A stretch of 64,000 nucleotides of DNA from Blastocystis sp. Blastoise. Taxonomy: Eukaryota; Sar; Bigyra; Opalinata; Blastocystidae. The notes beneath the pieces are model-generated. The model saw only the letters and a list, made by a program, of their open reading frames with translations, was not told where the DNA came from and ran no database searches. Positions 22,608 to 38,212 of the stretch are shown piece after piece (positions within the stretch are counted from its first letter, which is position 1; each line of letters begins with the position of its first letter). The stretch is taken from NCBI GenBank assembly GCA_039096225.1, contig JBBPEB010000011.1:744001-808000 (forward strand). Reading direction: 5' to 3'. Made by a program: the position numbers and the translations under genes.

Positions 22608-23951
22608 GTTTCTAATAATACTATTATTGTTACAGATACTATTAACGACAAATCGAATTCTGAGGGATCTCACACTGTCTCTAATGAAGATACCATTACT
22701 CCTACTATTGATAATACTAATAATAATAATAATGAATCTACTCCTTCTTCTAATGATGATAAGAAGACTGTTGATCCTCTTTTTAAATATCAACAATTAG
22801 TGAATAGTATTATTCATTATTCCCGCGGAGAAATCGATAGTAATCAATTTGAAGATGAATGTCGTTCTATTTTAGGAACAAATGCTTATATTTTATTTAC
22901 TATCGATAAATTATGTAATAATATTATTAAATATTTACATGGATTTATGAGTGAAGATAGCTTTGTTATTGGAAAAGTATACTAATTATTATTATATATT
23001 ATTTAAATTAACTTATATATTTATTATACTTTATTATTATAATATACATTATAAATTATTATTATTATTATATATATATAGGCTATTTATGATTATTATA
23101 CTGCATCCGAAGTTCACCCTTCCCTCTCTCTCTATCGAAATAACGCTATTTGCGCCTTTAGAGAATGCAGAACAGAACTTGTTCGAATCGAATTCGAAAA
23201 CTATCCAGGTAAATGAAAATTTTCATTATTCTTTATTATTTGAAATATATATATTGTTATTATTTATTATCATTATTATATTCATATTTCTTTATTCCCC
23301 TCTTGAATATTATACAATATAAATTATCTTTTATTATAATCTTCTATATATATATATATAGAAGGAGAGTATAAGCAAGGTTCTGAGGCATCTCTACATA
23401 TATGGTATATAGGTAAAGAACAAGACCTTATGCATAATACTATTTATAAAGTATATATATATATAGTTAGCATATAGGATATCATTATCATTTATTATAT
23501 TAGTATTATAAGATAATATATGTAATATAATATATTATGAATATATAAAATAACCTATATAATATATATATATATATATATATTATTATTTCTTTAGAAT
23601 ACTATTAAATCTGCTTTATTCAAGAATTTTGAGGATTATTACATTAGTTCTACTGAAAATGAACAAAATCCAGAATTATTAGCTTCTTCTGCAGGTACTC
23701 CATTTTTAGTTCGTACTAAAAAACCTTTTAATGAAGAACAAGTAGATGTTAATAATGGTATGGATATTGAAATTGAAAATAATCAAGTTAGTTATACACG
23801 TGATGAAGAAGATTCAGTTATTAGACGTAAACGAAGTTCAATTACTTCAGAATCTAATATGGACACTATAAAATCTGAGGATAGCGACGATAGTAAAGAT
23901 GATACTGATAATGAAACAAGTATAGAAATTGATCAGTCTGAAGCCGTTTAA
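18283..23951 (+). CDS. Sin3 transcriptional co-repressor
   Basis: Many exons, all with GTAT...TAG borders. Sin3 scaffolds histone deacetylase complexes. Three paired amphipathic helix domains come first: PAH1 (FQDALEYMNTIRNRF, KLFEGHNDLISKFHMFLP), PAH2 (YQVAVDFVTRIKERC, LFKGHQDIIKDFILFLP) and a divergent PAH3 (NYNFFLKLVDLFVK). The HDAC-interacting domain follows (SYRMIPSHILRP, YEEALFRCEDDRYEVDIIIE, KAIQRIY, KAKDEEWTRQ, YYKSLDHLSFYFKQDD). The C-terminal domain has LYERLHDALNN and SNQFEDECRSILGTNAYILF, then TIDKLCNNIIKYL. Between the HDAC domain and the C-terminal domain, at about 21590-21790, sits VAGSSVITPQGEGTITSYD, with VRIPRTDI further on, which looks like a small SH3/Tudor-like barrel and is not a usual part of Sin3. 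Acidic and Asn/Thr-rich linkers follow. I see no PAH4. A nearby intron is almost pure (TA)n at 21209-21299. Confidence 0.93.
19393..19512. repeat. 9-bp tandem repeat (TATTTATTA-type) in a Sin3 intron
   Basis: Roughly a dozen 9-bp units, half of them TTATATTTA and a later block TTATGTTTA, immediately after the donor at about 19385. A similar 9-bp family occurs in a lipase intron near 54284-54350. Confidence 0.85.
21209..21299. repeat. (TA)n intron in the Sin3 gene
   Basis: About 90 bp of TA between exon ends ACATTACATA and CTCATATGACG; essentially the whole intron is the dinucleotide repeat. Confidence 0.95.
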
Positions 23952-24338
23952 GTTATAAAATTATTATTGAGAATGTTCTATTCCATTTTGTCAATATATT
24001 GTTTTCTGTATTCTTATTTTATTACTTGTTTAATTATATATACTCAGCTATTTTTTTAAACTTATTCACTTTTCTTTTTTTTGAAATCATGTGTAATCTA
24101 TCTTTGTTTCGATACGTCCTCTTTATTGTTTGTTCATATTTGTCAGAAATGTTACACTATTTATTTTTCTTTAAATTTTTAACAAAAGTATAGCAAGAAA
24201 TGATTGTTTTAATAAAAATTTTAATAAACTTTTTTCAATTTTTTCAATTTACGAATAAACCGTGATTATTCTTTTAATTAAAAAATAAAATAAAAATATA
24301 TTATTCGTGTTGATTTTGAGTTTAATATACTTATAATA
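23952..24338. other. Spacer between Sin3 and the next plus-strand gene
   Basis: About 390 bp, T-rich. A hydrophobic 64-codon frame here has no support. It presumably holds the Sin3 terminator and the next promoter. Confidence 0.5.
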
Positions 24339-25098
24339 ATGGAGCATACTGAAGAGACACCTGTAGAATCTAATCCAGAGGATCAATCATCAGAAACGAA
24401 GAGTGTAGAATTGAGTAAAATATTGAATAATCTTCAAAAAGGTATTGGAACAATTCAACAAAACATGGAGACTGTTTGTGAGAATATGAATAATAGTTTC
24501 CAAGCTACAATGAAGATGATGGATTCAATGAATAAATTGATGGAAACTTTTGTTCTTCACAACGTTCTTGTTCGATCTGTATTCACAAAGAAAGAAAACA
24601 ATACTATTGGAATGGAAATCATAGTATCCAATATAACTTCATTTCCTGTTCAAAACATAGAAATTATTCTCTGCCACGATAATGGAAATGAATTTGTATA
24701 TTTTTATGCTTTATATATTCATTATTCTATTTTTATTATATAATATATATATAGGAAAATATTAATATTCAAGATGGTGATATTATTTCTCAGTATTCAT
24801 TTATATTGTTGCATTATATAAATCAATTTATTATATATTTTTTTATTTATATATATATATTTATTTTTAGTTTATATATATAATATATTTTTAGTTTATA
24901 TATATATAATATATTTTTAGTTCTTATAATTCAGATCCATTTTCACTAAATCCTGGTGATTATAAGCATATTCATTTAGATTTATCGATTCTCTCTGTTC
25001 CTTATCAAATAAATATGAATATTAAAGTTCACTTACCCTCTCCTGGAACTGGTGAAATTTTAGAAAATACTTATTATGGTTCATTTATATGTGTTTAA
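24339..25098 (+). CDS. Small protein: N-terminal coiled coil, C-terminal beta-rich domain, unrecognised
   Basis: Three exons. The first (24339 to about 24695) encodes an acidic start (MEHTEETPVESNPED), then a heptad-rich helix (KILNNLQKGIGTIQQNMETV, MKMMDSMNKLMETFVLHNV). The rest alternates hydrophobic strands (GMEIIVSNITSFPVQNIEII, then NMNIKVHLPSPGTGEIL) and ends YYGSFICV. The shape suggests an Ig-like or adaptin-ear-like sandwich behind a coiled coil, as in small scaffold subunits. The second intron (24794-24920) ends in three near-copies of TAATATATTTTTAG-type sequence. Only the last AG keeps the frame open. I do not recognise a family. Confidence 0.75.
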
Positions 25099-25606
25099 AA
25101 TATATATACACATTATATATAGTATTATCATCATTTTATTATATATATATATATATTTTGACACATTTTTTTTTATACCTAGTTATTCTTTTATTTGTTA
25201 TTTTTTTAAATTTCTGTTTACTCATTTTAATTAGTTTTTCAATTATTTTATATATATTTATTAAACAATATCTATATTAAAAAAATATTTTTAACAAAAC
25301 GATAAGTAAACTGATTAAAAAACAAAACATTTATAGAAAAGAAACACATTGATAATTTATTGATAAAAATATTCTTTTAAATATATTTATATATATTATA
25401 TATATCATTTTGTTTACTTATAGAGATCACGTAAATTGTAGATAATTGGTTTTACTATAGAAAGAACGAATGAATATTAAAAATAAAGATAAATATATAT
25501 ATATATATATACCATTGTCTTGTAATTTATTGTAAACTGTGATAAATCTGCAGAAAATGACAATATAGAATAACTATAAATATAATAATAATAAGTATAA
25601 TAATAT
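25099..25606. other. Spacer between convergent genes
   Basis: T-rich, then A-rich DNA between two gene ends. Part of 25490-25606 may be an extra 3' exon of the minus-strand membrane-protein gene (a possible acceptor TTTATAG, followed by sequence encoding a CHFLQIYHSLQ-like tail). No independent gene is visible. Confidence 0.4.
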
Positions 25607-26188
25607 TCATAAAATAATAATATAATAACATAATAAATAACAACATTGTCTATATATAAATACATTAATAAATATAGAAACACCATCTACTATAAAAATA
25701 TAGTAACTTAACCAATATCCAAAAGTAAATAAATTATAATATTCTTCCCAATTCATAATAGCATATACTAAGCCAGATGTATAGAGAATTACCGAAAGAA
25801 TAGAAACTATCAAATAATAGACAGCACCTTTAAGACTGACTCGTTCATTATAATAGATACCAATAATAGGAATGAAAATAATAAGTATTTCAAAGAATGA
25901 ACAGATATAGGAAAGAAAAGAAATAAAGATAGTCATCTTGAGAATACTGAAATATTTATAAGTATCACGAAGGATAGCTTGCTCTCTACTACTTAAACCA
26001 TTAGAATCACTATCATATGGATCAAAATAAGAGTATGCATCTGCCTTGGAAGAAGAAATAGAAGAGTATTGAGCTTGAAGAATCTCAGTAGCAGGATCTA
26101 TTCTTCTATGAATGGGTTGAGAAGAAGAGGTTTGCTCTAAAGAAGAAGGTTCTTGGGTAGCTATTTCCACAGTAGCACTTGAGCTCAT
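25607..26188 (-). CDS. Predicted four-helix integral membrane protein, unrecognised
   Basis: The start MSSSATVEIATQEPSSLEQ opens a Ser/Gln-rich cytosolic-looking N-terminus of about 80 residues. Four hydrophobic segments follow: MTIFISFLSYICSFFEILII with FIPIIGIYY, GAVYYLIVSILSVILY, SGLVYAIM, and YWLSYYIFIVDGVSIFINVF. The frame closes at 25607, but the last 15 codons are AT-rich and could be intronic, so the true C-terminus is uncertain. The topology resembles small tetraspan vesicle or ER proteins; there is no diagnostic motif. Confidence 0.65.
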   Translation of the reverse strand: MSSSATVEIATQEPSSLEQTSSSQPIHRRIDPATEILQAQYSSISSSKADAYSYFDPYDSDSNGLSSREQAILRDTYKYFSILKMTIFISFLSYICSFFEILIIFIPIIGIYYNERVSLKGAVYYLIVSILSVILYTSGLVYAIMNWEEYYNLFTFGYWLSYYIFIVDGVSIFINVFIYRQCCYLLCYYIIIL

Positions 26189-26990
26189 AAACTTTTGATT
26201 ATTATATCAAAGGAAAGATAATATAGAACTTTTAATTTAGCAAAGAATCAAGTAGTTGGGAAATTAAAAAGTTACCGCCTAAAAACCAAAATTTCTAGGA
26301 ATGACTCGGTAATTCATAGGAAATGACGAAATCTGGAAATGTTTCCGTTTGTGTTTATTTTGCATTTATCTTCTTTTTCATCATTATAAAGGTTTTTTTC
26401 TTATTGATAAAGACTGTTTATTACATGTAGATGACATGGAAGATATAAAATCCATATAAAATATACAAATAATTGATAATTTGATTCAAATTCTCTTAGT
26501 GATACGTTTTGAATTATTCATATTTATGTGAGACATAAGATAGCACAATAACCTTTTTATGATCACAAACAATTTTTTATATATGAGCATATTTCATATT
26601 TGAAGAGATAAATTGAGTTATTCTAATGTTAAGATAACATTATACAATAGATTAATGTTAATGATGAAGAAGCGAATCTATCAATCACAATATCATGAAC
26701 GATAAATGGATAATAATAAAATTTTTATACAAAACAACGTTCTATATCAATATGTTTAGAAAAAAATTTAGAATTTATACCAAGAATGAGAGTGAAGCGA
26801 ATACGAAGCTATATACTTGATGAATATTCAAGAAAAAAAAAATTTTAATTTATTAAAAGTAGAAAAGGAAAAAGAAATGATGAAAAATTAAAACAAATAA
26901 CAGTATATTTATATTACATTAAATAATGTATATATATATATAGATAACAATGAATAAATGAAAATGTTGAAATATAAAAAATAATAATTA
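26189..26990. promoter_or_regulatory. Upstream region of the membrane-protein gene, downstream of VTA1
   Basis: 800 bp with no gene. It should include the promoter of the minus-strand gene starting at 26188 and the VTA1 transcript end. Confidence 0.4.
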
Positions 26991-28570
26991 TTATTGAATA
27001 TTGCCAAGTAGAGATATTTTGCTGACAATAGCTGGTGGTGACTGAACTTCAGATTCTAAAGAATGTTCTTTACGTGTAAGTCCAATCTGACTGTTATACA
27101 CATCTATATTTCCTGTTTGAATATTATATACTAAATATTGTTGTTGTTGTTGTTGTGTATTATACCCATTCTCTATTGAATTCTCTACAGAGTTACTTAT
27201 AGAGTTATTTTGACTTTGAATATTCATTGTTGATGCAGAATTAGGTATACTAGACATTGAATCACTATCTATATAAGTTATATTATTTAGAAGAAGAAGA
27301 AATGCATATTATATATTATTCTATATAAAACTTTAAAAAATAATAAGATCAATATTGAAAGAGAAATAAATTTATTAATTTATTATTAATTAATTTATTA
27401 ATTAACTTATCACTAAATTAATTTATACATAAAAATAACTACAAAATTATTTTAGAATAATAACATATATATATATACTATATAATTGTCTTTTATAATC
27501 TTGTTCTATTTCCATAGTTGAATATGAGTCTTCTTTATAATACTCAACAGGAACATTAGCTTGATCCTGAAGAGAAGAAGAACAAGGATATAGAGACTGT
27601 TTTAACTATATATAATTGGTATTATTATTGTGGTATATAATAATAATTAATAATAATGATAATATAAATAACATACATAATAATAAAAATAATAATAACA
27701 TACTATGATGAATAAAAAAATAATAAATAATAAATCTAAATATAATAATATACATATTGTATTTCTTCAGGAGATTTTTTATCTATAAAAATATCAATAT
27801 ATATATACATATAAATATAGAATAATAATATATACAAATAAGAGGAGTCTCTTCTTCTATTTTGGGATATGTTTCGTTATGAGAAGCAAAATAGGCAGAG
27901 ACAACACGCCATTTACAATACTCTAATTTTTGAATTTGCTATAAACAAACAAACAAAAAATAATAATATAAGTAAAAGCAATATAAAATAAATATATAAA
28001 ATATATTTATATATAACAAAATAAAAGTTAGAATAAAATAGCTTCTTACTTCTCTTCTCAAATCTCCAAAGATATCGAGACATTCATATAATAATGCAGT
28101 TTGAGTATAAAGATAAGAAGATTCTCTAAAAGAAAAATCATATATTTCATAAATAAAGAAATGAAATACTCTGGCGATGAATAGTAATCAATAGAATCAT
28201 GAACTTCGCATGCACATAAAGCATGTTCAGCATATTCAGAGATAATTTGCTAAAAACAAATAATGTAACATAAAATATTTATGTAATAATAAAATATAAA
28301 TACCTTTGCAGTGTCGTTGCAATAATTAAACACAGATTTATTATCTTGAATCATACTTTTGAGATTCTGAATAAAGTTATTCATACTATGTTGCTCACTC
28401 AATGGATATTGTTCCATCGCATCGACAGCGACAAGGAAAGCCTTTTGTTTCAAACAAATAGACACAATTCCGTCATCTTTTATATCACCGTTGAGTTCTA
28501 TATTTCTAGCAAGATCTAAATAAGGAGAGCAATCCTTTAATTGATCAGGAATTCTTAGTATTTTATTCAT
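26991..28570 (-). CDS. VTA1/LIP5-like regulator of the ESCRT ATPase Vps4
   Basis: Multi-exon gene starting MNKILRIPDQLKDCSPYLD at 28570. Vta1 stimulates Vps4 in multivesicular body sorting. The N-terminal tandem MIT-like domain is clear: LARNIELNGD, ICLKQKAFLVAVDAM, FIQNLKSMIQDN, QIISEYAEHALCACEVHD, YLYTQTALLYECLDIFGDL and IQKLEYCKWRVVSAYF correspond in order to the helices of LIP5. The rest is a Ser/Asn/Gln-rich tail. Exons near 27480-27610 contain SPEE and VPVEYYKED; the last exon runs MSSIPNSASTM...YLVYNIQTGN...SLLGNIQ. The usual C-terminal VSL helices that bind Vps4 are not evident. The last exon (26991-27268) joins in frame, though a separate small gene starting at 27257 cannot be ruled out. 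Confidence 0.85.
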
Positions 28571-28761
28571 TTAAATAAATAATAATAGATTATAACACAA
28601 TTAACTGTTGAAAATATCTATTTGTAAATCTAAACATTCTTTTCCTTTATAATTTATAAAAAACCGCGGAGTTTCTTGAAGTCTTTTTTACGATTCATTT
28701 TTTATATTTTCTATTTATCATAGAAGTATTTGGGTATTTAATATCATTATATAAACTGTCT
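28571..28761. promoter_or_regulatory. Compact divergent promoter between VTA1 and the THUMP methyltransferase
   Basis: Only 191 bp lie between the two start codons. A copy of the GC palindrome half-site (AACCGCGGAG) is at about 28662-28671. Confidence 0.5.
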
Positions 28762-31643
28762 ATGAGTAAATTTTTAACAACATACAGAATATGGGTTACT
28801 GTGGGAAGTGGTATTTTGCGTTCTTATTGATTATTTTGTAATCTATTTGTATCTAAAGGTCTTGAAACATTATTTCTAAAGGAATTGGCTTGGAATAAAA
28901 TTGATGGGAAAGTTCTTCGATGTACTGATGGGGAAGGTGGTGTTGAATTAAGAGGTATTATTATATTCATATGTTATAAAAATTCTCATTCATTCTATGT
29001 ATGTAGTAAATCGAGAAGATTTATGGGGTGTTGTTTGTAAATCAAGAATTGCAGGTATATAAATTCAAATATTTTAAATGAAATTATTTCTAGAATCTGT
29101 AAGAATTCGTATTGGATCTTTTTATGCTAAAACATTTCAAAAATTTAAAGAAGAATTAACAACAATTCCTTGGAATGCTTTCTTAAGTGATAAAATTTAT
29201 TTAGAACCATCGGTTGTATGTTTTACTTTTTTTTTCTTATATTATTTTTTATATTTATCATTGTTGTTTTTGTTTTTATTAAATTCTTTTTTATTATATA
29301 TATATTTTATGATTTATATCAGGTATCTCATGAATCACAATTATTTCATACAAAAGCCATTGAAGAAAAACTTAATAGTATTCCTATTTTAGATAAATTA
29401 ATGAATAATAAAAAAGGAATTCCTACAAAATTATTTATTAGAGTATATATATATAGTATTTATAATCTATATTATTTGTTAGAAATAATAATTCACTATA
29501 TAGTAATAATAATTTTTTATAATTATATATATATATATATATATAGGTATATAAGAATGAAGTAGAAGTATCTTTAGATTGTTCTGGACCTTGGCCATTA
29601 TATAAAAGAGGATATAGAAAATATGTGAATGAAACACCTATGAGAGAAACATTAGCTTATGCTTGTATATACATTTATTATATATTATAATAAATAATCT
29701 CTAGAATTTAATAATTTTAACAAAATATATAGTTAAAAAAATGAGTAATATATATATATATATATATAGCTTGGTTTTTAGGGCAATCATTAGTTTTACC
29801 TGGATTTGATCTATATACACCTTCTAGTTATACATCCATTTTAAATTCTCCTATACCTTCATTCTTTATTAATTCTAAATTAAAAAGTAACAATGATTTG
29901 TCAAGTGTTTCTCCTGCTAATTCTCCTGTTAGTTCTCCTGTTAGTTCTCCTGTTAATTCTCCTGTTAATTCTCCTGTTGTTTCTCCTGTTAATTCTCCTG
30001 TTAATTCTCCTGTTAATTCTCCTGCTGTTTCTCCTATTAGTTCTTCTCCTTCTCCTTCATCATCATCATTAAAGGATATTAATTGTTATACTACTACTTC
30101 TCCTTCTACATCTACATTATCTACTTCTCTTTCTATAACTACAGAAGACTCTACTATAAATCAATCTACTACTCTAGATTATAAAAATACTTCTATAAAT
30201 AATAATAATAATAATGATAATATGAATATATCTACTAATACTACTACTACTATTATAAATAATACATCAGATATAAATACATCTTTAAGCAGCACGTCTA
30301 AGGCATCTGCACCTATTCTTGATATTTATGATCTTTGCTGCGGATCTGGTATATATATATATATTTAATGATTATTCTCTTAATATAATATAATTATCTA
30401 TAACTATATTATAACTAATATATTAATAATAAATACTATATATATATAGGAGTATTATTATTAGAATCTTTAAGTGGTTGTATTCATGATTATCCATTCT
30501 TTCAAAGAGAACGATCTTCAACGTATTTTAAACATAAGTATACTAATACTATATATATATATATACTTTATTATTATTTATATATATAGAATCATATATA
30601 TTATAAATATTATATAGTTTTGAATTATGGCCAAGCCATGATAGCGAAGCATTTGAAAATTATTTAAAACAATTAGAAGATGAAAATCATAAACAAAGAG
30701 AACATTTAGAACATTGTATATATATATATATATGATTTATTTATAATTATTCTTTCATTTATACTATTAATTTATAATATATATAAATATATTTCATTTA
30801 CTTATATTTTTTTTATATAATAATAACATATAATAATAACATATATAATAATAACATATAATAATAATAACATATAATAATAACATATATAATAATAACA
30901 TATATAATAATAACATATATATATAGTTCCTCTTCATTATTATGCATCTGATATTTCGAAGCGATCTATTTCTGCAACTCAGGGAAATTTAAATAATCTT
31001 TGTCATGGACAAAAATACCTTAAAAATGTATATCAATTTAACTTTATATAAATCTTATCCCTATTTATAATTTGTTTTTAATAAAAGAAAAAGAGTATAC
31101 TTAAAATAATTATTCATATTATATATATAGACATTTACAACAGAAAATATTACTTTAGAGAAAATGAAAAAGAAAATTATTCATGAGATGGATAATAATC
31201 AAAATAAAGTCATTTTACTTGGTAATATATCCTTATATATATAAGTATTATTATATAAATATATGATCCTATTAATTCAAAATAATTATATTCATAAGTT
31301 TACTACTGTTATTATTATTAAAAAACTTTACATATATATATATATTTCTTAATAAATATACCCTCCTTATGGTGTAAAATCAAAAATAGGTATTCAAAAA
31401 TCAAAATCTTTATATTATGATTTATTTAATCTTATAATTCAATTAAAAAAACATAATAAGTTATTATTTGCTTCATTATTTATACCACCTGAGATTTCTT
31501 TACCTTTATTTATTAATCAAGATTCAATGATACCTATAGATAATCATAGAAAAACAATACTTCATGGAGAACATGGATTAGAAATTATCCCACTTCCTAT
31601 GAAGAATTGTGGACTCAATATTAATCTTACTCTTTTCAAATAA
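28762..31643 (+). CDS. THUMP-domain class I RNA methyltransferase (UPF0020/RlmL-like)
   Basis: Starts MSKFLTTYRIWVTVGSG; the first exons give the ferredoxin-like and THUMP part (LETLFLKELAWNKIDG, SRIAESVRIRIGSF). Then comes VSLDCSGPWPLYKRGYR with NETPMRETLAYA, the hallmark linker of the RlmL/THUMPD family. A Ser-Pro-Val repeat insert of about 130 residues (29890-30330) precedes the SAM motif DIYDLCCGSGVLLLES. Later exons carry YYASDISKRSISATQGNLNN (acidic residue binding ribose) and LGNPPYGVKSK, the catalytic N-P-P-Y motif for base N2-methylation. NPPYG is only recovered by splicing a U12-type AT-AC intron at 31227-31361. The protein probably makes m2G in tRNA or rRNA; the substrate cannot be read from sequence. 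Confidence 0.88.
29907..30045 (+). repeat. Tandem SPV(N/S) codon repeat in the methyltransferase
   Basis: About fifteen degenerate 9-bp units of the type TCT CCT GTT AAT/AGT encode Ser-Pro-Val-Asn/Ser repeats inside an intact frame, between the THUMP part and the catalytic domain. Confidence 0.85.
31227..31361 (+). other. U12-type AT-AC intron in the methyltransferase gene
   Basis: The exon ends ...ATTTTACTTGGTAAT; the intron begins ATATCCTTAT and ends TTTCTTAATAAATATAC; the next exon starts CCTCCTTATGGT. This matches the U12 donor consensus ATATCCTT and nearly matches the branch consensus TTCCTTAAC, 9-10 nt before the AC end. Splicing gives L-G-N-P-P-Y-G-V-K, the family's catalytic motif. 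No AG in the interval gives an open frame into this motif. Confidence 0.85.
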
Positions 31644-32174
31644 AAATATATTTATTTTATATATATTATTGTTTTTAAATGTTTATACAATTTAATTTAT
31701 GTAATGGGGTTGTTTTTCTTGTTTTTAAATAGTCTAATTATTCTCGTTGTTTGTTAATATTCAAAGAAAACGATTTTATGTAGTAATGTTGGTCATTAAT
31801 TTTAATATTATGAATAATAGAATATAACTCTGTTCTTATTATATTTTTAAAAAATTTCTTGTACAAATAAATAGTACAAGATGAATAAAAGCTATTAAAT
31901 GAACCACAATGTTGTTCTTTCTAGCTCTTTTTCTTTATAAACATTTAAATAATGTTCTATTCATATTATCTAGCAAAATATCAAAGTCAGATAGCATATA
32001 CAAATGTAAATAATAAAGAGAAGAACAGTGAATATCTACCTACCGAACAGAATATAAATCATGGATCAACAAGGAAATGCTACTTTTCATGTTTAAAAAT
32101 AATTTTGAAGGTATAGTTTCAAATATTTCACAAATATAATTTTTTATTTATTCGTTGCAACTATTCCATCAATA
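31644..32174. other. Spacer between two plus-strand genes
   Basis: 530 bp, no frames of interest, no large microsatellite. It should include the RBBP5-like promoter. Confidence 0.45.
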
Positions 32175-33739
32175 ATGGATATTGATAAAATAGATTTCTG
32201 TAAATGTAACGTACATAAGCAGTTCATCACATTTATGAAATATAATGCAGAAATAGCTTCTTTTTCTAAAGATGGTGAGTTGTTAGCTGTTGTAAATAAT
32301 GATCTGACTATTACAATGTTCGATTGCAAGTTTATCTGGGTTCCTACGAAAGAATATATGCTTTTTTCTGAAGATGAAATACAATTTGAAAAGGTGAATC
32401 AGGATTTTATTTTTATTGATTGGTCTGCAGATAATAAAAGTTTATATTTTATTGTAGATACTCATGGATTTATTATTGATGCCTATAAAGGTTGTGTTAT
32501 TAAACGTTTTTTGTATTTATATATATGTGCTATTTTTTGTTTAATTATATTATTATTATTATTATTATACTTATTATTATAATTATTATTGTATAGTTTA
32601 CCAAATCGTTTGACTTCATTTATATGTCATCCTCATGAGAATGATTTATGTTTAATAACAACAAATAATAAATTAATAGAAACAAATTATATAACAGGTA
32701 TAGAAAGTCTTATATATGATTATAATGATATGAGTATTACTTCAGATATGAATTCTAAACGTATATTATCTTCATTTGCTATATATATTCCTTATTCTAC
32801 AAGAATATTATTATGGATATCAAATACATTATTTTGTTATGATAAAATTACTCATCAACAAATTAAACAAATAACATTAAAATTATCAACTCCTTGTGCT
32901 TCTCGTATTTCTATTGATTCTAAAGGAACATTCTTTATTGTTACCAATCGATCTGAGATTACAGGATTTCATATTCATGATTTTGTTCCTTTCTTATCTT
33001 ATAAAGATACAGTGAATCAAGTAACATGGAAATCCTGTTCTATTAATCCTGATTCAACACAAATATTAGGAATACCTTCAGGATTTCAAACAGGAACACC
33101 TATATTTATATTATATGATAAAGATGACAATACTCAATTAGAAAGGTTTAATGAACCATTTAAAGAAATAAAATGGGCCATGTGGCAACCTGTTGTAGGT
33201 ACATTAGTTGTATGTACTTCCTCAGGAGAATTAATGAAATATCAAGAATTCTATGATACAAAATTTGCTGTATCTTTATTTTTTTTTTTTAATATTAATA
33301 TTATTGTTTTTTTTTATATTATATATTTTTTTTATATTATTATTTTTTATATTATTATTATTATTATTTTATAATAATAATTATTATTATTTATATTATT
33401 CCTTTTTTTCAACTCTTTTAATAGCATTATTATATAATAATCCTCATTTTCTAATATTGAATTTCATTTCTATAGGGTTCATATTTCCCTCCAAATTTTG
33501 AAAAATTAGAAAATAATATTATATATGAAGAAAAAGAAGATGATTTTGATTTTATGGATCCAATTATTCAAATCGATGAAAATGATACTTATAAATGGGA
33601 TACTATAGATATTATGAATCCTATATATAACTATCAATCTTTACCAGTAGATATTTTAATAGATAAATCAATTAAACAACAAAAACAAGATGATTATAAA
33701 ACACATCTAGTAAATCCTTATGACGATATTTTCAAATAG
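32175..33739 (+). CDS. RBBP5/Swd1-like WD40 subunit of COMPASS/SET1 histone H3K4 methyltransferase
   Basis: Three exons: 32175 to about 32511, about 32598-33269, and about 33477-33739. The product is a seven-blade propeller with weak WD signatures, as in Swd1/RBBP5. FIDWSADNKSLYFIVDTHG corresponds to the second blade and KDTVNQVTWKSCSINPDS to the RBBP5 stretch VNRTPWKKCCFSGDG. WAMWQPVVGTLVVCTSSGEL matches the last blade. The diagnostic end FPPNFEKLENNIIYEEKED and DFDFMD is the hinge FAPDFKELDENVEYEERESEFDIED that contacts Ash2L. The tail after the hinge is short (about 60 residues). This subunit activates MLL/SET1 enzymes on nucleosomes. Confidence 0.9.
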
Positions 33740-34415
33740 AATTATATTCATCGTTTTATTATATATATAAATTTTATTTTAAGGTACAAGAACTATTTTA
33801 TTATTTAGAATCTTTTTCTTTCAGTTATACTTTTAGTTTTCACTTTTCTATTCTCTCTTAATGGATGCTATTGCTATTATTATTATTGTTTTGTATTTTT
33901 TTTTCTTTTTAACGACTATATCTTTTTTTATGTTTTGCTTTTTACCCCTACATACTTAATTTGAATCCTGAATCAAAATAAAAATAAAATTTCTCATTTT
34001 CTGTGAAACAAAAAGAATTCTTCAAAAAAAATAATAATAACTACTGTTAGATAACAGCTATTTTTTTCTAATGAGGTGTCAAAGTGATTCTGAACTCATA
34101 CTATTCGAAATAAGCCTTAAATTCTTAAAGCATACCTAGATTTATAAATTTTTGTAGAAAAAATTCTAATAATATCATATAGTAATTCAATTCATTCGTT
34201 TGAAATCTTAGTATAGACGATCTAAGATATCTGAAAACAATATATACAATAAATTAAATGAAAAGACAAAAAAAAAAGAGATAAAGAACGTATTCAAGAA
34301 TAAACATAAAAAACCAGTTTAATTTGTTGAATTAATCGTTGGGAAATTGAAATGGAATATTAAAAAATTAATTTTTGATTAATAATCTATTGTATCGTGT
34401 TTTATTAGTTACATC
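33740..34415. other. Spacer between two plus-strand genes
   Basis: About 680 bp, T-rich then A-rich, with no exon-like segment seen. Confidence 0.45.

Positions 34416-38212
<3,797 letters not shown>

Noticed and set aside
23999-24193. Small hydrophobic frame after Sin3
   Set aside because: It starts within the 3' spacer, has Phe/Leu/Tyr bias from T-rich DNA, and shows no conserved motif.
27570-27600. ATATCCTTG on the minus strand in VTA1 as a third AT-AC or AT-AG intron
   Set aside because: Only about 25 nt separate it from the next AG, too short for an intron, and the sequence reads through as coding.
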